Source of the DNA: Ciceribacter lividus
GTDB lineage: Bacteria > Pseudomonadota > Alphaproteobacteria > Rhizobiales > Rhizobiaceae
Direction of reading: 5' to 3'
Assembly: GCF_003337715.1 (NCBI RefSeq)
Contig: NZ_QPIX01000009.1
Coordinates: 124,001 to 188,000, forward strand
DNA length: 64,000 bases
Shown here one piece after another: positions 27,558-36,352 of the stretch. The notes under the pieces are model-generated. The model saw only the letters and a list, made by a program, of their open reading frames with translations. It was not told the origin of the DNA and made no database searches. Position numbers and translations under genes: made by a program. The number at the start of each line of letters is the position of its first letter. The first letter of the stretch is position 1.

Positions 27558-28691
27558 TCAGATGACGTAGGCCTTGAGCGGCTCGAAGCCGTTGAAGGCC
27601 ACCGCGGAGTAGGTCGTGGTGTACGCACCCGTGCCTTCGATCAGAACCTCATCGCCGATCGTCAACGAGACCGGCAGTGGATACATGTTCTTCTCGTAGA
27701 GGACGTCGGCCGAATCGCAGGTCGGGCCGGCGAGCACGCAGGGCTCCATCTCGTCCGCGTCGCGCTCCGTGCGGATCGGGTAACGGATCGCCTCGTCCAT
27801 GGTTTCGGCGAGACCGCCGAACTTGCCGATGTCGAGGAAGACCCAGCGGTGCGCGTCGTTGTCCGATTTCTTCGAGACGAGCACGACCTCGGCCTTGATC
27901 ACGCCGGCATTGCCGACCATGCCGCGACCCGGCTCGATGATGGTCTTCGGGATGTGATTGCCGAAGTGCTTCCTCAGCGCACCGGTGATCGCCAGGCCAT
28001 AGGCCTCCGCCGACGGGATGTCGCGCAGGTACTTGGTCGGGAAACCACCGCCCATGTTGACCATCTGCAGGTGGATGCCCTGCTTGGCGAGCGAGGCGAA
28101 CACGCGCTTGGCGTCGGCGAGAGCCGAATCCCAGGCATCGACCTTGGTCATCTGCGAACCGACATGGAAGGAAACGCCGTAGGACTCGAGACCGAGCTGG
28201 TGCGCGTAGACGAGCACGTCGACGGCCATCTGCGGAACGCAGCCGAACTTGCGGGAAAGCGGCCATTCGGCACCTTCGCCGTCCGTCAGCACGCGGCAGA
28301 AGACGCGGGCGCCGGGCGCGGCACGGGCGATCTTTTCGACTTCCTCGTGGCTGTCGACCGCAAAGAGGCCGATGCCGAGTGCGTAGGCGCGCGCTACGTC
28401 GCGTTCCTTCTTGATGGTGTTGCCGTAGGAAATGCGGTCCGCGGTCGCGCCGGCGTCGAGTGCCATCTGGATCTCGGCGACGGAGGCGCAGTCGAAGCTC
28501 GAGCCGAGCCCGGCGAGCAGCGACAGGATTTCCGGAGCCGGATTGGCCTTGACGGCATAGTAGATCGCGCTGTCCGGCAGGGCGTGACGGAAGGCGGCAT
28601 AGTTGTCGCGCACGACGTCGAGGTCGACCACAAGGCAGGGACCTTCCGGTCGTCGGGACTTGATGAAGTCGAGGATGCGGGCAGTGGTCAT
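27558..28691 (-). CDS. odc: Type III PLP ornithine (lysine/ornithine) decarboxylase
   Basis: A 377-residue fold-III PLP decarboxylase of the eukaryote-like ODC group common in alphaproteobacteria. The PLP lysine is in YYAVKANP (Lys48), the glycine-rich phosphate site is MVNMGGGFPTKYL near residue 210, EPGRGMVGNAG is near 255 and the active-site Cys is in GPTCDSADV near 325. It produces putrescine (or cadaverine) from ornithine (or lysine). The start MTTARILDF was chosen over an ATG 24 bases upstream because it matches the family N-terminus. A long, structured leader precedes it. Confidence 0.94.
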   Translation of the reverse strand: MTTARILDFIKSRRPEGPCLVVDLDVVRDNYAAFRHALPDSAIYYAVKANPAPEILSLLAGLGSSFDCASVAEIQMALDAGATADRISYGNTIKKERDVARAYALGIGLFAVDSHEEVEKIARAAPGARVFCRVLTDGEGAEWPLSRKFGCVPQMAVDVLVYAHQLGLESYGVSFHVGSQMTKVDAWDSALADAKRVFASLAKQGIHLQMVNMGGGFPTKYLRDIPSAEAYGLAITGALRKHFGNHIPKTIIEPGRGMVGNAGVIKAEVVLVSKKSDNDAHRWVFLDIGKFGGLAETMDEAIRYPIRTERDADEMEPCVLAGPTCDSADVLYEKNMYPLPVSLTIGDEVLIEGTGAYTTTYSAVAFNGFEPLKAYVI

Positions 28692-28699
28692 CGGTCTAT

Positions 28700-28935
28700 C
28701 CCTTCCATATTCCAAAGAGCCCGGAACCTGCGAAAGTTCCGGAAGGACAAAGGGCGACGAGAGAACGCGCGAAACCAGCCGGTGGAGACTCTGGTACCGT
28801 ACGAACGCTCAACGCGTAAACGATGGATAGACGCACCCGCTAACCGGGCGCATAAATCCGCTTTGTCTGCCATGGATTGGAGGGGAGACCCGACCGCACT
28901 TCCGGCAATGATGGTGTGCCTCTTCAGTGACCCCG
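28700..28935 (-). ncRNA. Candidate structured 5' leader of odc (speF-motif-like)
   Basis: The region before odc contains several GC-rich hairpins on the minus strand: GCGCCCG-GTTAG-CGGGTGC (about 28840-28858), and CCGGAAC/GTTCCGG with a loop (about 28720-28743) just upstream of the start codon. The speF RNA motif is a known alphaproteobacterial cis-regulatory leader of ornithine decarboxylase genes; position and structure fit, but I cannot align it to the covariance model. Boundaries are approximate. Confidence 0.45.
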
Positions 28936-29250
28936 GCTGATGGAAAGCCGGAAGAGAACCAGAAAGGCCCGCACCGTCGTTGCTTCAAGATGTCCTCGCA
29001 TTTCCCGGTTGGCCGGAATAGCGACTGGAGGGGTTAGTTCCAGGTACCTTACCGATGACCTCACCTTAGGGATTTCTCCCAGTTCGAGGGTCGGCGGACA
29101 CCCACAGGCACGTGCGACTTTGGGCAAGCGAGGAGATAAGAACATTCGCGGTCATAATCAAGCGTTTTTTGCCCTGTTTTCCGAAAATGAGATTGAACGA
29201 TCTTCCGCTTATGTTCACAATTCGGCGCAGTTCGCGAAGGAGCCCGCATC
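28936..29250. other. Intergenic region between odc leader and LysR gene
   Basis: About 315 bases that should hold the odc promoter (minus strand) and the LysR promoter (plus strand). No gene is supported. The LysR ATG at 29251 has a GAAGGAG ribosome-binding site upstream. Confidence 0.5.
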
Positions 29251-30144
29251 ATGGATACTTTGACCCGCATGCGCGCCTTCATCGACGTCGTCGAAGCCGA
29301 AGGCTTTTCCGCCGCCGCCCGCAAGACCGGTCGCTCGAAGGCCCTGCTTTCCAAGTACGTCCGCGAGCTGGAGGACGAACTCGGCGCGCTTCTTCTCAAC
29401 CGCACGACGCGCCAGTTCTCCCTGACCGGGGCCGGCCACACCTACTACCGGACGGCCTCCGACATCCTGAAAGAGATCGACAACCTCGCCGACCTGGTGC
29501 GCGAGAACAATGCCGACATCCGCGGCAAACTGAAGGTCTCGCTGCCGCGCACCTTCATCGACGCCGATGTAGGGCAGTCGCTGATCGACTTCGTCAAGGA
29601 ACACCCCGATCTGTCGCTGGAGATCGTCGCCGAGGACCGATTCGTCGATCTCATCGAGGAGGGCTTCGACCTCGCGATCCGCATTACCAAGCTCGATGAT
29701 TCCGGCCTGATCGCCAGGAAGCTCTCCGATTTCCGCGTCTATGCCTGCGCCACGCCCGCCTTCGTCGAGAAGCACGGGCCACTCACCCAGCCGCAGGACC
29801 TGTCGCGAGTGCCATTCCTGATCGACACGAATTCGCGGACCCACAACACGCTTCGCTTCCATGACCCGAAGGACGGCAGCTTTTCCGTGAGCGTCAGCGG
29901 CCCGATCGAGGTCAACAGCCCGCAGGCGACGCTCCGGGCTGCGCGCGCAGGGCTCGGCGTCGCGATGATCCCCGACTTCATCGCGAGACCCTACCTGCAA
30001 TCCGGAGAGCTCGTTTCGCTCTTCGACGACTACCTGCCGTCCGACCGGGGCATCTACGCCGTCTATCCCCATCGTCGCTACCTGCCGGCAAAGGTCCGCG
30101 CCTTCGTCGACTATCTCCACGGCTGGTTCCGCAAGAACGCCTAA
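29251..30144 (+). CDS. LysR-family transcriptional regulator
   Basis: A 297-residue LTTR. The winged helix-turn-helix fills residues 1-60 (FIDVVEAEGFSAAARKTGRSK, core GFSAAARKTGRSKALLS), followed by the linker helix and a periplasmic-binding-like effector domain of the CrgA/YafC type (GKLKVSLPRTFIDADVGQSL near residue 92, cited core KLKVSLPRTF). It is transcribed divergently from ornithine decarboxylase, 559 bases away, so it could but need not control it. Ligand unknown. Confidence 0.92.
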   Translation: MDTLTRMRAFIDVVEAEGFSAAARKTGRSKALLSKYVRELEDELGALLLNRTTRQFSLTGAGHTYYRTASDILKEIDNLADLVRENNADIRGKLKVSLPRTFIDADVGQSLIDFVKEHPDLSLEIVAEDRFVDLIEEGFDLAIRITKLDDSGLIARKLSDFRVYACATPAFVEKHGPLTQPQDLSRVPFLIDTNSRTHNTLRFHDPKDGSFSVSVSGPIEVNSPQATLRAARAGLGVAMIPDFIARPYLQSGELVSLFDDYLPSDRGIYAVYPHRRYLPAKVRAFVDYLHGWFRKNA

Positions 30145-30253
30145 GGGTTGCGAGGCGGCACAGGACAGGCAGTCCAACTTCCGTCCCAATTCTGGTAAAG
30201 GGAACGATGACGGATCGCCGAATCCCGTGACGCGAGCACAACGACAGGGCACC

Positions 30254-30898
30254 ATGAAGAAAACTCTCACGCCGGCGGCCGCAGCGATCGCCCTCGCCCT
30301 GCAGCCGCTGCCCGCTCTTGCCCATCCGCATATCTTCGCCGAGGCACGGCTGGAGGTCGTCGCCGACGCCGGAAAGATCACGGAAATCCGCAATGTCTGG
30401 CGCTTCGACGACGTGTTCTCCTCGAGTGTACTGCTCGATTTCGACAAGAACACCAATCTGAAGCTCGACCCGGACGAGTTGAAGGAAATCGCCGACACGA
30501 TCCGCACCTCGACGGGTGACTACGATTACTTCACCTTCATCACCGACAACGGCAATCCGGTGAAGCTTGCGACGCCGGAGGTGTTCAACGTCGACTTCAA
30601 GGACAACCAGCTCATCGTCTTCTTCATCGTGAAGCCGCAGACCGCCGTGCCACTCAAGGGCAAGCTCTCCTTCGGCATCTACGACCCGACCTTCTACACC
30701 TCGATCGATTTCGCCAAGGACGGCGATCTCGCAACCGAAGGTCAGGGCTTCGACGCCTGCAAGCGAGAGGTCATCCGCCCCGATCCGGACGCGGTGATGG
30801 CGCAGAACCAGAACATGATGACGGAAGCCTTCTTCAACAATCCCGGCGGCTCGGACATGGGCAAGCTGTTCGCAACCCGCCTCGAAGTGTCATGCTGA
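30254..30898 (+). CDS. DUF1007 family periplasmic protein
   Basis: A 214-residue secreted protein with a Sec signal ending PALAHP. After cleavage it starts HPHIFAEARLEV, the hallmark N-terminus of DUF1007, whose His residues could bind a metal. SVLLDFDKNTNLKLDPDEL near residue 57 looks like an EF-hand-type acidic loop (cited core FDKNTNLKLDPDE). It overlaps the Ni/Co exporter gene by 7 bases, an arrangement conserved in rhizobia, so it probably binds or senses nickel or cobalt for that exporter. The ATG at 30254 was preferred because the signal peptide begins there. Confidence 0.85.
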   Translation: MKKTLTPAAAAIALALQPLPALAHPHIFAEARLEVVADAGKITEIRNVWRFDDVFSSSVLLDFDKNTNLKLDPDELKEIADTIRTSTGDYDYFTFITDNGNPVKLATPEVFNVDFKDNQLIVFFIVKPQTAVPLKGKLSFGIYDPTFYTSIDFAKDGDLATEGQGFDACKREVIRPDPDAVMAQNQNMMTEAFFNNPGGSDMGKLFATRLEVSC

Positions 30899-31941
30899 AC
30901 GCCCGCCTCGGCAAATATGCCGCGCTCGCGGCCCTCCTGGTCGCCATTGCGGCGCCGGCCGCTTTCGCGGGATCGCCGCTCGGCATCGGCACGGCCGAAC
31001 CGTCGTTCCCCACCACCGGCATGTTCGGCGGATTTCTCGGCTGGGTGAATGAGCACCAGCAGGCCTTCTACCGTGCGCTGACCGAATCGCTGAAGGCAAT
31101 GCGGGAGGACCCGAGCCGACTTGCAACGCTCGTCGGGCTTTCCTTTGCCTATGGCGTGTTCCATGCCGCCGGCCCAGGACACGGCAAGGCCGTGATCTCC
31201 TCCTACATGATTGCCAACGAAACGGAGTTGAAACGCGGCGTCGGCATTTCCTTCGTCTCCTCAGCGGTACAGGCGCTGGTCGCGATCGCCGTGGTCGGAA
31301 CCGCCTATCTCGTCCTGCGGGGCACGGGAATCACGCTGACGAACGCGACGGACGCGATGGAGCTTGCAAGCTACGGGCTCATCATCGCTTTCGGCCTCTG
31401 GCTTCTCGTCCGCAAGCTGCGGTCGGTCTTCGCCATGCAGGCAGCAAGCGCCACGCTCTTCGCCGCTCCCGTGTCGACCTCCGTCCCGCGCACGACGACA
31501 GGCCTTCGTTTCGAAGCCATCGCCGCCGAACACAGCCATGCGGGCCTTGCGCCGGACGCCGTCTGCCCCGACTGCGGCATGAGCCATATCGCCGACCCGC
31601 GGCTTCTGTCGGCGAAGGAGTTCCGGCTGCGCGACGCATGGTCCGCGATCGTCGCTGTCGGCCTGCGCCCCTGTTCGGGCGCCTTGCTGGTGATGACCTT
31701 CGCGATCCTGAACGGGCTCTATCTCGGTGGCGTGCTCTCGGTATTCGCCATGGCCCTCGGGACCGCGATCACCGTCTCCCTCTTGGCGACGCTTGCCGTC
31801 TCGGCCAAAACCTTCGCCGTCCGCCTTTCCGGCCCCGGATCATCGGCAGCACGAAAGGTCGCGAACGCCATCGAGATCGGCGGCGCCATTCTGGTCATCG
31901 TGATGGGCGTGGTGCTGCTTGCGGCGGCGCTTCAGTCCTGA
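30892..31941 (+). CDS. Nickel/cobalt exporter (NicO/RcnA family)
   Basis: A 349-residue inner membrane protein with about six hydrophobic segments. The family motif is VFHAAGPGHGKAVISSY (about residues 88-104), with a second one in VAVGLRPCSGALLVMTFAI near 254 (core LRPCSGALLV). A cytoplasmic loop holds HSHAGLAPDAVCPDCGMSH with His and CxxC (near 220), a likely metal site. Such proteins export nickel or cobalt. It overlaps the DUF1007 gene, indicating a two-gene operon. Confidence 0.88.
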   Translation: MLNARLGKYAALAALLVAIAAPAAFAGSPLGIGTAEPSFPTTGMFGGFLGWVNEHQQAFYRALTESLKAMREDPSRLATLVGLSFAYGVFHAAGPGHGKAVISSYMIANETELKRGVGISFVSSAVQALVAIAVVGTAYLVLRGTGITLTNATDAMELASYGLIIAFGLWLLVRKLRSVFAMQAASATLFAAPVSTSVPRTTTGLRFEAIAAEHSHAGLAPDAVCPDCGMSHIADPRLLSAKEFRLRDAWSAIVAVGLRPCSGALLVMTFAILNGLYLGGVLSVFAMALGTAITVSLLATLAVSAKTFAVRLSGPGSSAARKVANAIEIGGAILVIVMGVVLLAAALQS

Positions 31942-32156
31942 CCGCCGCGGCGGCGCTGATAACGCGCGCGCAGCCAGAAGATCAGGAAGAAGGACAGGAT
32001 CACCAGCGTGCCGAGCGCAGCCGCCAGCACCGGCGAGTAGCCGCCGACCCACAGCACGACCTTCGGCATGACGAGAAGCGCGATACCGATCCCGATAAGG
32101 ATGACGAAGGCGGCGATCGCCGAGGAGCGGGAGTTCTTGTCGTCCTCTGCCATCAT
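31932..32156 (-). CDS. Small two-helix membrane protein
   Basis: A 74-residue protein with two hydrophobic segments (about residues 12-30 and 34-60) and a basic C-terminus RARYQRRRGG. I do not recognise a family. Its start overlaps the stop of the upstream GNAT gene (ATGA), so it is translationally coupled to it. The 3' end overlaps the convergent Ni/Co exporter by 10 bases. Coding is supported by position and helix pattern. Confidence 0.65.
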   Translation of the reverse strand: MMAEDDKNSRSSAIAAFVILIGIGIALLVMPKVVLWVGGYSPVLAAALGTLVILSFFLIFWLRARYQRRRGGQD

Positions 32157-32845
32157 GCCGCCGCCCGTGCGAGCTCGGAGCGGATGTCCTCGAGCTTCCG
32201 CTTCTGCCGGCCGTCCGCATCGAAATTATCGGGATGCAGCCAGGCCTCGAACCCCGCCTTCACCAGCGGCCAGTCGCCGTCGATGATCGAAAACCAGGCG
32301 GTGTCGCGGTTCTTGCCCTTCGACAGCATGTGCTGGCGGAACACGCCCTCGAAAGTGAAGCCGTAGCGGCGCGCGGTCGTCTTGCTCGCCTCGTTGTCGT
32401 TGTGGCACTTCCACTCGTAGCGGCGATAGCCGAGATCCTCGAAGACGTGCTTCGCCATCAGGTAATGGGCCTCGGTCGCAAGCGGCGTGCGGCTCATCGC
32501 CGGGCCGTGGGCGACGCCCCCGACCTCGACGACACCGTTGGCCGGGTCGGCGCGCATGTAGTTCGCCATGCCGACGATCTTGCCGGAGGCATTGTCCCGG
32601 AAAACGTGCGTGAGCCAGCCGCCCTTGGTGCGGGCAGTATCGAGCCAGCTCTCGAAGTCGGCGATGCTGCCGAAGTCCGGCTGGGTGAAGTATGTGAGCA
32701 GCGGATTGATGCCCATGCCGCCGAGGCCGTCCCACAGGGCCTGGAGGTGCTTGTCCTTGTCGTAGGGCTCGACCGTCACAAAACGGCCCTCGAGCCTTAC
32801 CGGCGTCGGCGCCGGACAGCCTTTGAATGTCGATAGATCGCGCAT
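32153..32845 (-). CDS. GNAT-family acetyltransferase (RimJ/RimL type)
   Basis: A 230-residue protein of the RimJ/RimL-like acetyltransferases. VRLEGRFVTVEPYD near residue 16 is the typical first strand, and YRRYEWKCHNDNEASKTTARRYGF near residue 142 (core NDNEASKTTARRYGF) is the conserved helix that packs on acetyl-CoA. The acceptor is probably a protein N-terminus or an amino acid. The small membrane protein gene is coupled downstream. Substrate unknown. Confidence 0.87.
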   Translation of the reverse strand: MRDLSTFKGCPAPTPVRLEGRFVTVEPYDKDKHLQALWDGLGGMGINPLLTYFTQPDFGSIADFESWLDTARTKGGWLTHVFRDNASGKIVGMANYMRADPANGVVEVGGVAHGPAMSRTPLATEAHYLMAKHVFEDLGYRRYEWKCHNDNEASKTTARRYGFTFEGVFRQHMLSKGKNRDTAWFSIIDGDWPLVKAGFEAWLHPDNFDADGRQKRKLEDIRSELARAAA

Positions 32846-32926
32846 GCCTGCCTCACGGAATGTTCCGGCAAAGCAGTAGGCCAGCCGCCGGGCAAAGGCA
32901 ACCGACCTCCTGGTGACATTACGCGC

Positions 32927-33625
32927 TCAGACGGTCGCACCGGCAACCGTCGCCTCGATGTGGTCGACCAGACCGTCGGCGAGGCCGAGGCGTCCGGCGA
33001 GCATGTCGAGATAGCCGCGTTCGGCGCGGCTGTCGGGATCGATTGCGAGCCGCGACGCCGTGAAGAGCTCCACCTTCTGGGCCTCCGTCTTGGCTGCCGC
33101 CACCAGGGCCTCGATATCCGTCGGCCGGGCGAGTTCCTCGGCGATGAAGGCCTCGGCCTCCGCATCAAGGGCGGAGGAGTGGATCTTGTCCAGGATGCGG
33201 GCCCGCTCGACATCATCGACGTGGCCGTCAGCCTTGGCCGCCGCGATCATCGCCCTGACCAGCGTCAGCGCGAAATCGTTCCCCGCCGCCGCAGCCTCGG
33301 AGCTGAACGGCGAATCGGCCGGCGGCGGAAGAAGGACGGGCTCGGAGGCGGCAGGTGCCGTCTGTGGGGCCTTGCCGGCCTGATAGTTCTTGTAGGCCTG
33401 ATAGCCGAGGCCGGCGATCGCGGCGATGCCGCCGATGGTCGCGACATTGCCGGCGAGCTTGCGGCCGGTCTTGGTGCCGAGAACGGCGGCGAGGATCGCG
33501 CCGGTCGCGAGCGGATTGTCCTTGGCGAGCTGGGCGATGTCGCCTGCCTTCTCCTTCACCGTTCCCGTGGTTCCGGGAACCTGTGAACCGAGAAACTGAT
33601 CCAGAAGCTTCTTCGCGTCGAACAT
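32927..33625 (-). CDS. DUF533/TerB-like protein
   Basis: A 232-residue protein. Residues 1-60 are an amphipathic region beginning FDAKKLLDQFLG, followed by a glycine-rich hydrophobic stretch (about 45-75) that may span the membrane, a Pro/Ala linker, and a C-terminal TerB-like helical domain (about 100-225) with acidic AKADGHVDDVERARI. The start at 33625 was chosen because GGAG lies 6 bases before it, whereas upstream Met codons overlap that site. DUF533 proteins are linked to envelope stress, but function is not established. Confidence 0.82.
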   Translation of the reverse strand: MFDAKKLLDQFLGSQVPGTTGTVKEKAGDIAQLAKDNPLATGAILAAVLGTKTGRKLAGNVATIGGIAAIAGLGYQAYKNYQAGKAPQTAPAASEPVLLPPPADSPFSSEAAAAGNDFALTLVRAMIAAAKADGHVDDVERARILDKIHSSALDAEAEAFIAEELARPTDIEALVAAAKTEAQKVELFTASRLAIDPDSRAERGYLDMLAGRLGLADGLVDHIEATVAGATV

Positions 33626-33709
33626 CGCCATCTCCGTGTTGTGCAATCGTTCAACGCTACATAGGTAGCCGATCGTGACAATACAAAGATGGCGATACCG
33701 CCTGCCCGA

Positions 33710-34348
33710 TCAGCCCTTGAGGACCGCCGCCTCGGAGGCGAGTTTGGTGATGCCCGCCCAGTCGCCGGCTGCGACAAGTTCTTTCGGCGCAACCCAGGAA
33801 CCGCCGACGCAGACGACATTCGGCAGAGAGAGATAATCGCGCGCGTTCTTGAGCGAAATGCCGCCGGTCGGGCAGAACAGCGTGCCAGCGAGCGGCGACG
33901 ACAGCGCCTTCAGGTAGGCGGCGCCACCCGCCTGTTCGGCGGGGAAGAATTTCAGGACCTGGTAGCCTTCCTCGCGCAACTGCATGACTTCGCTCGCGGT
34001 CGCCGCGCCGGGAAGCAGCGGAATGTCCGACGACCGGGCGGCGTGGATGAGTTCGCGCGTCGTGCCGGGACTGACGATGAACTGGGAACCAGCCTCGACG
34101 GCCGCCTCGAAATGCGCGGCGTTGAGGATCGTTCCGGCGCCGACGACGGCACCCTCGACTTCGGCCGCGACCCGCCGCACCGCCTCCAGCGCGTCCGGCG
34201 TGCGCATGGTGATCTCGATCGCCTTCAGTCCGCCGGCGACCAACGCACGCGCGAGCGGCACCGCCGTCCCGGCATCCTCGACGATCAGCACCGGCACGAC
34301 CGGCTGCAGTTTCAGGGTCGAAAGAAGCTTTTCGGTTTTGGCGCCCAT
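33710..34348 (-). CDS. eda: KDPG/KHG aldolase (2-dehydro-3-deoxyphosphogluconate aldolase)
   Basis: A 212-residue class I aldolase of the Entner-Doudoroff pathway, splitting KDPG into pyruvate and glyceraldehyde-3-phosphate. The Schiff-base lysine is in QVLKFFPAEQAGG near residue 133, the catalytic Glu in KAIEITMRT near 44, and GAGTILN is near 70. Start MGAKTEKLL agrees with rhizobial Eda proteins. It stands alone here; edd and zwf are not in the window. Entner-Doudoroff is the main hexose route in rhizobia. Confidence 0.94.
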   Translation of the reverse strand: MGAKTEKLLSTLKLQPVVPVLIVEDAGTAVPLARALVAGGLKAIEITMRTPDALEAVRRVAAEVEGAVVGAGTILNAAHFEAAVEAGSQFIVSPGTTRELIHAARSSDIPLLPGAATASEVMQLREEGYQVLKFFPAEQAGGAAYLKALSSPLAGTLFCPTGGISLKNARDYLSLPNVVCVGGSWVAPKELVAAGDWAGITKLASEAAVLKG

Positions 34349-34506
34349 GGTCCGGCTCCCTTTCTTAAAACGATTGAAATTGACAGACGGATATAGCGAC
34401 AGGCCCGCCTTGTCGAGACAAATGCACGCGTTCGCGTCGCCGCTGTTTGACGCATTCCAGACTTCCTGTACGGTAACCCCGCAGGGCGGCAACCGGAACG
34501 GGGTCG

Positions 34507-34995
34507 ATGGCCAAGGAGATAGAGCGGAAGTTCCTCGTGGCAAACGATGATTGGCGGGCGCTCGCGACGTCTGCGACGCCGATTCGCCAGGCCTATATCG
34601 TTCTCATGCACGACCGCTCCGTTCGCGTGCGCACGAAGAACGGCACCTCGGCACAGCTGACGGTCAAGATCGGCCAGAATTCGCTCGTTCGTGACGAGTT
34701 CGAGTATTCCATTGCTCTCGATGACGCCGAGGAGATGATCGCGCTCGCGGTCGGCAACGTCATCGAGAAGGTGCGTTACACGGTCGAGCATCACGGATTC
34801 GTCTGGGAGATCGATGCCTACGAAGGCGCCTACCAGGGGCTGGTGATCGCCGAGGTGGAATTACGGAAAGAAAGCGACGCGCCGCCCCTGCCCCACTGGA
34901 TCGGCCGCGAAGTGACCGGTGACCGGCGCTATTCCAACCAGGCGCTGGCGACCGAAAAGCTGCAGCAGGACGTGCTTTATGGCCTACCGAATTAG
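34507..34995 (+). CDS. CYTH-domain triphosphate tunnel enzyme
   Basis: A 162-residue CYTH protein. It starts MAKEIERKFLV with the ExExK signature (residues 4-8), and the tunnel's charged strands are seen in VRVRTKNGTSAQLTVK near residue 37 and VWEIDAYEGAYQGLVIAEVEL near 101 (core EIDAYEG). Such enzymes cleave inorganic triphosphate or make cAMP (class IV cyclase). The next gene encodes a CHAD protein and overlaps by 17 bases; this pairing points to a polyphosphate or triphosphate role. Confidence 0.9.
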   Translation: MAKEIERKFLVANDDWRALATSATPIRQAYIVLMHDRSVRVRTKNGTSAQLTVKIGQNSLVRDEFEYSIALDDAEEMIALAVGNVIEKVRYTVEHHGFVWEIDAYEGAYQGLVIAEVELRKESDAPPLPHWIGREVTGDRRYSNQALATEKLQQDVLYGLPN

Positions 34996-35887
34996 GCCCG
35001 ACCGTCCCTTCTCCGGAGCGTTGCGCAAGGCGGCGGCCGGCGAACTCCAGCGGGCGATCGCCCTCGTCACGGAGCAGCCCGAGGGCCTGCACGAAGCCAT
35101 CCATCAGGCCCGCCGGAAGCTGAAGCGCGTGCGCGCGCTCTATCGTCTGGTGGCAGAGGACGCGCGAGATTTCCAGAAACGGGAGAATGCGCGTCTGCGG
35201 GACATCGCCCACACGTTGTCGCTGGTGCGCGACGCGACCGCCCTGATCGAAACCGCCGCCTATCTCGAAGACCATGCGCTGAACACCGACGAACGGGAAG
35301 CGCTCGCCCATGCCCGGACGGCGCTTACGGCAAGAAGGGACACGATGGCGGCGAACGAGGTCGACCTGCCGCAAAAGGCGGAAGCCGCCATTGCGGCATG
35401 CCGGGACGCGATCCACGCGCTGGACGGGCTCTCCTTCGACGACGGCAGGCAGGCGACGGCGAAGCGCATCGCCAGGGGATGGCGGAGCAATCTTTTCCGC
35501 GCACACGAAGCGCTCGCGGCCTGCCATTCGGTCGCCCACGAAGAGGTCTTCCACGAGCTGCGCAAATGCGCGCAAGACTATTCGATGCATCTCGCCCTCC
35601 TGCGCGACCTCTGGCCTTCGGCCATGGCGGCCAAGCTCGCCGAAGCCAAGGCACTGGTCACCGTTCTCGGTCACGAGCACGATCTGGCGCTGCTGGTCGC
35701 CCTTCTCGACCGTGAGCCCGATGTCCTGAACGGCGGCGCCGAACTCGCGCACCTGTTGGGCGCCGTGATCCGCCAGCAACAGGCGCTGCGGCGCGAGGCG
35801 CTGGAGATCGCCGAACGCCTCTTCGCCGATCCACCGAAGGCCGAAGCCCGCGTCATCGAGATACTTTGGCTCGAAGCGAGCCGCTGA
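34979..35887 (+). CDS. CHAD-domain protein
   Basis: A 302-residue all-helical protein. The CHAD signature includes EAIHQARRKLKRVRALYRL near residue 38 (core HQARRKLKRVR) and a second copy, ELRKCAQDYSMHL near 195; the conserved His, Arg and Lys line a positively charged pocket that binds polyphosphate in known CHAD structures. It overlaps the CYTH gene, so the two are made together. It may tether the CYTH enzyme to polyphosphate granules. The start at 34979 is supported by the overlap and by the basic N-terminus AYRIRPDRPFSG. Confidence 0.88.
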   Translation: MAYRIRPDRPFSGALRKAAAGELQRAIALVTEQPEGLHEAIHQARRKLKRVRALYRLVAEDARDFQKRENARLRDIAHTLSLVRDATALIETAAYLEDHALNTDEREALAHARTALTARRDTMAANEVDLPQKAEAAIAACRDAIHALDGLSFDDGRQATAKRIARGWRSNLFRAHEALAACHSVAHEEVFHELRKCAQDYSMHLALLRDLWPSAMAAKLAEAKALVTVLGHEHDLALLVALLDREPDVLNGGAELAHLLGAVIRQQQALRREALEIAERLFADPPKAEARVIEILWLEASR

Positions 35888-35985
35888 GTGCGATGTTTTC
35901 CTCCGAAGCCCGGACCCGCCGCCCCTACAAGGACTCAGCGCCGATCACGCCGGCGAGCGCTTTTGTCTCTTGGGTATGGCTCGCC

Positions 35986-36234
35986 TCAAATTTCCTCCCG
36001 CATGCAATACGTGCACAATCCGGTGTTGTCGTAGCGTAGCCCTAGGCTCGCCATGTACTCTTTGGCACTGGCAAGCGTTTCTAGTCCTGGGTTCGGATAA
36101 CAAGGATACCAATAGGTTGGACCCGTTCCTTTGTCTTGGTTTTCCATTCCTTGCCCATCGCGGCAAAACTTGCATTCGCCTGTATGAACGCGTGCTCTTT
36201 TGTTAGGGGGAATAACCTTCACGAAATAGGCCAA
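35986..36234 (-). CDS. Small protein with two CxxC motifs
   Basis: An 82-residue unrecognised protein with GECKFCRDGQG near residue 20 and LCTYCMREEI at the C-terminus; two CxxC pairs suggest a zinc knuckle. It starts with TTG at 36234 behind a strong GGAGG at the right spacing, which supports real translation. The region 35.9-36.35 kb is poorer in GC than its neighbours and not in an operon, a hint of acquisition. Function unknown. Confidence 0.65.
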   Translation of the reverse strand: MAYFVKVIPPNKRARVHTGECKFCRDGQGMENQDKGTGPTYWYPCYPNPGLETLASAKEYMASLGLRYDNTGLCTYCMREEI

Positions 36235-36352
36235 TGCTGCCTCCGTTGTATTGGTTTAAGTGTATGGAAACGAGGCAGGGATCCGATGATCTGTCAAGTT
36301 ATTCAAATTTCAAACTGAGACACAGCCCAAAGTCTCGCAGCATGGGACACCG

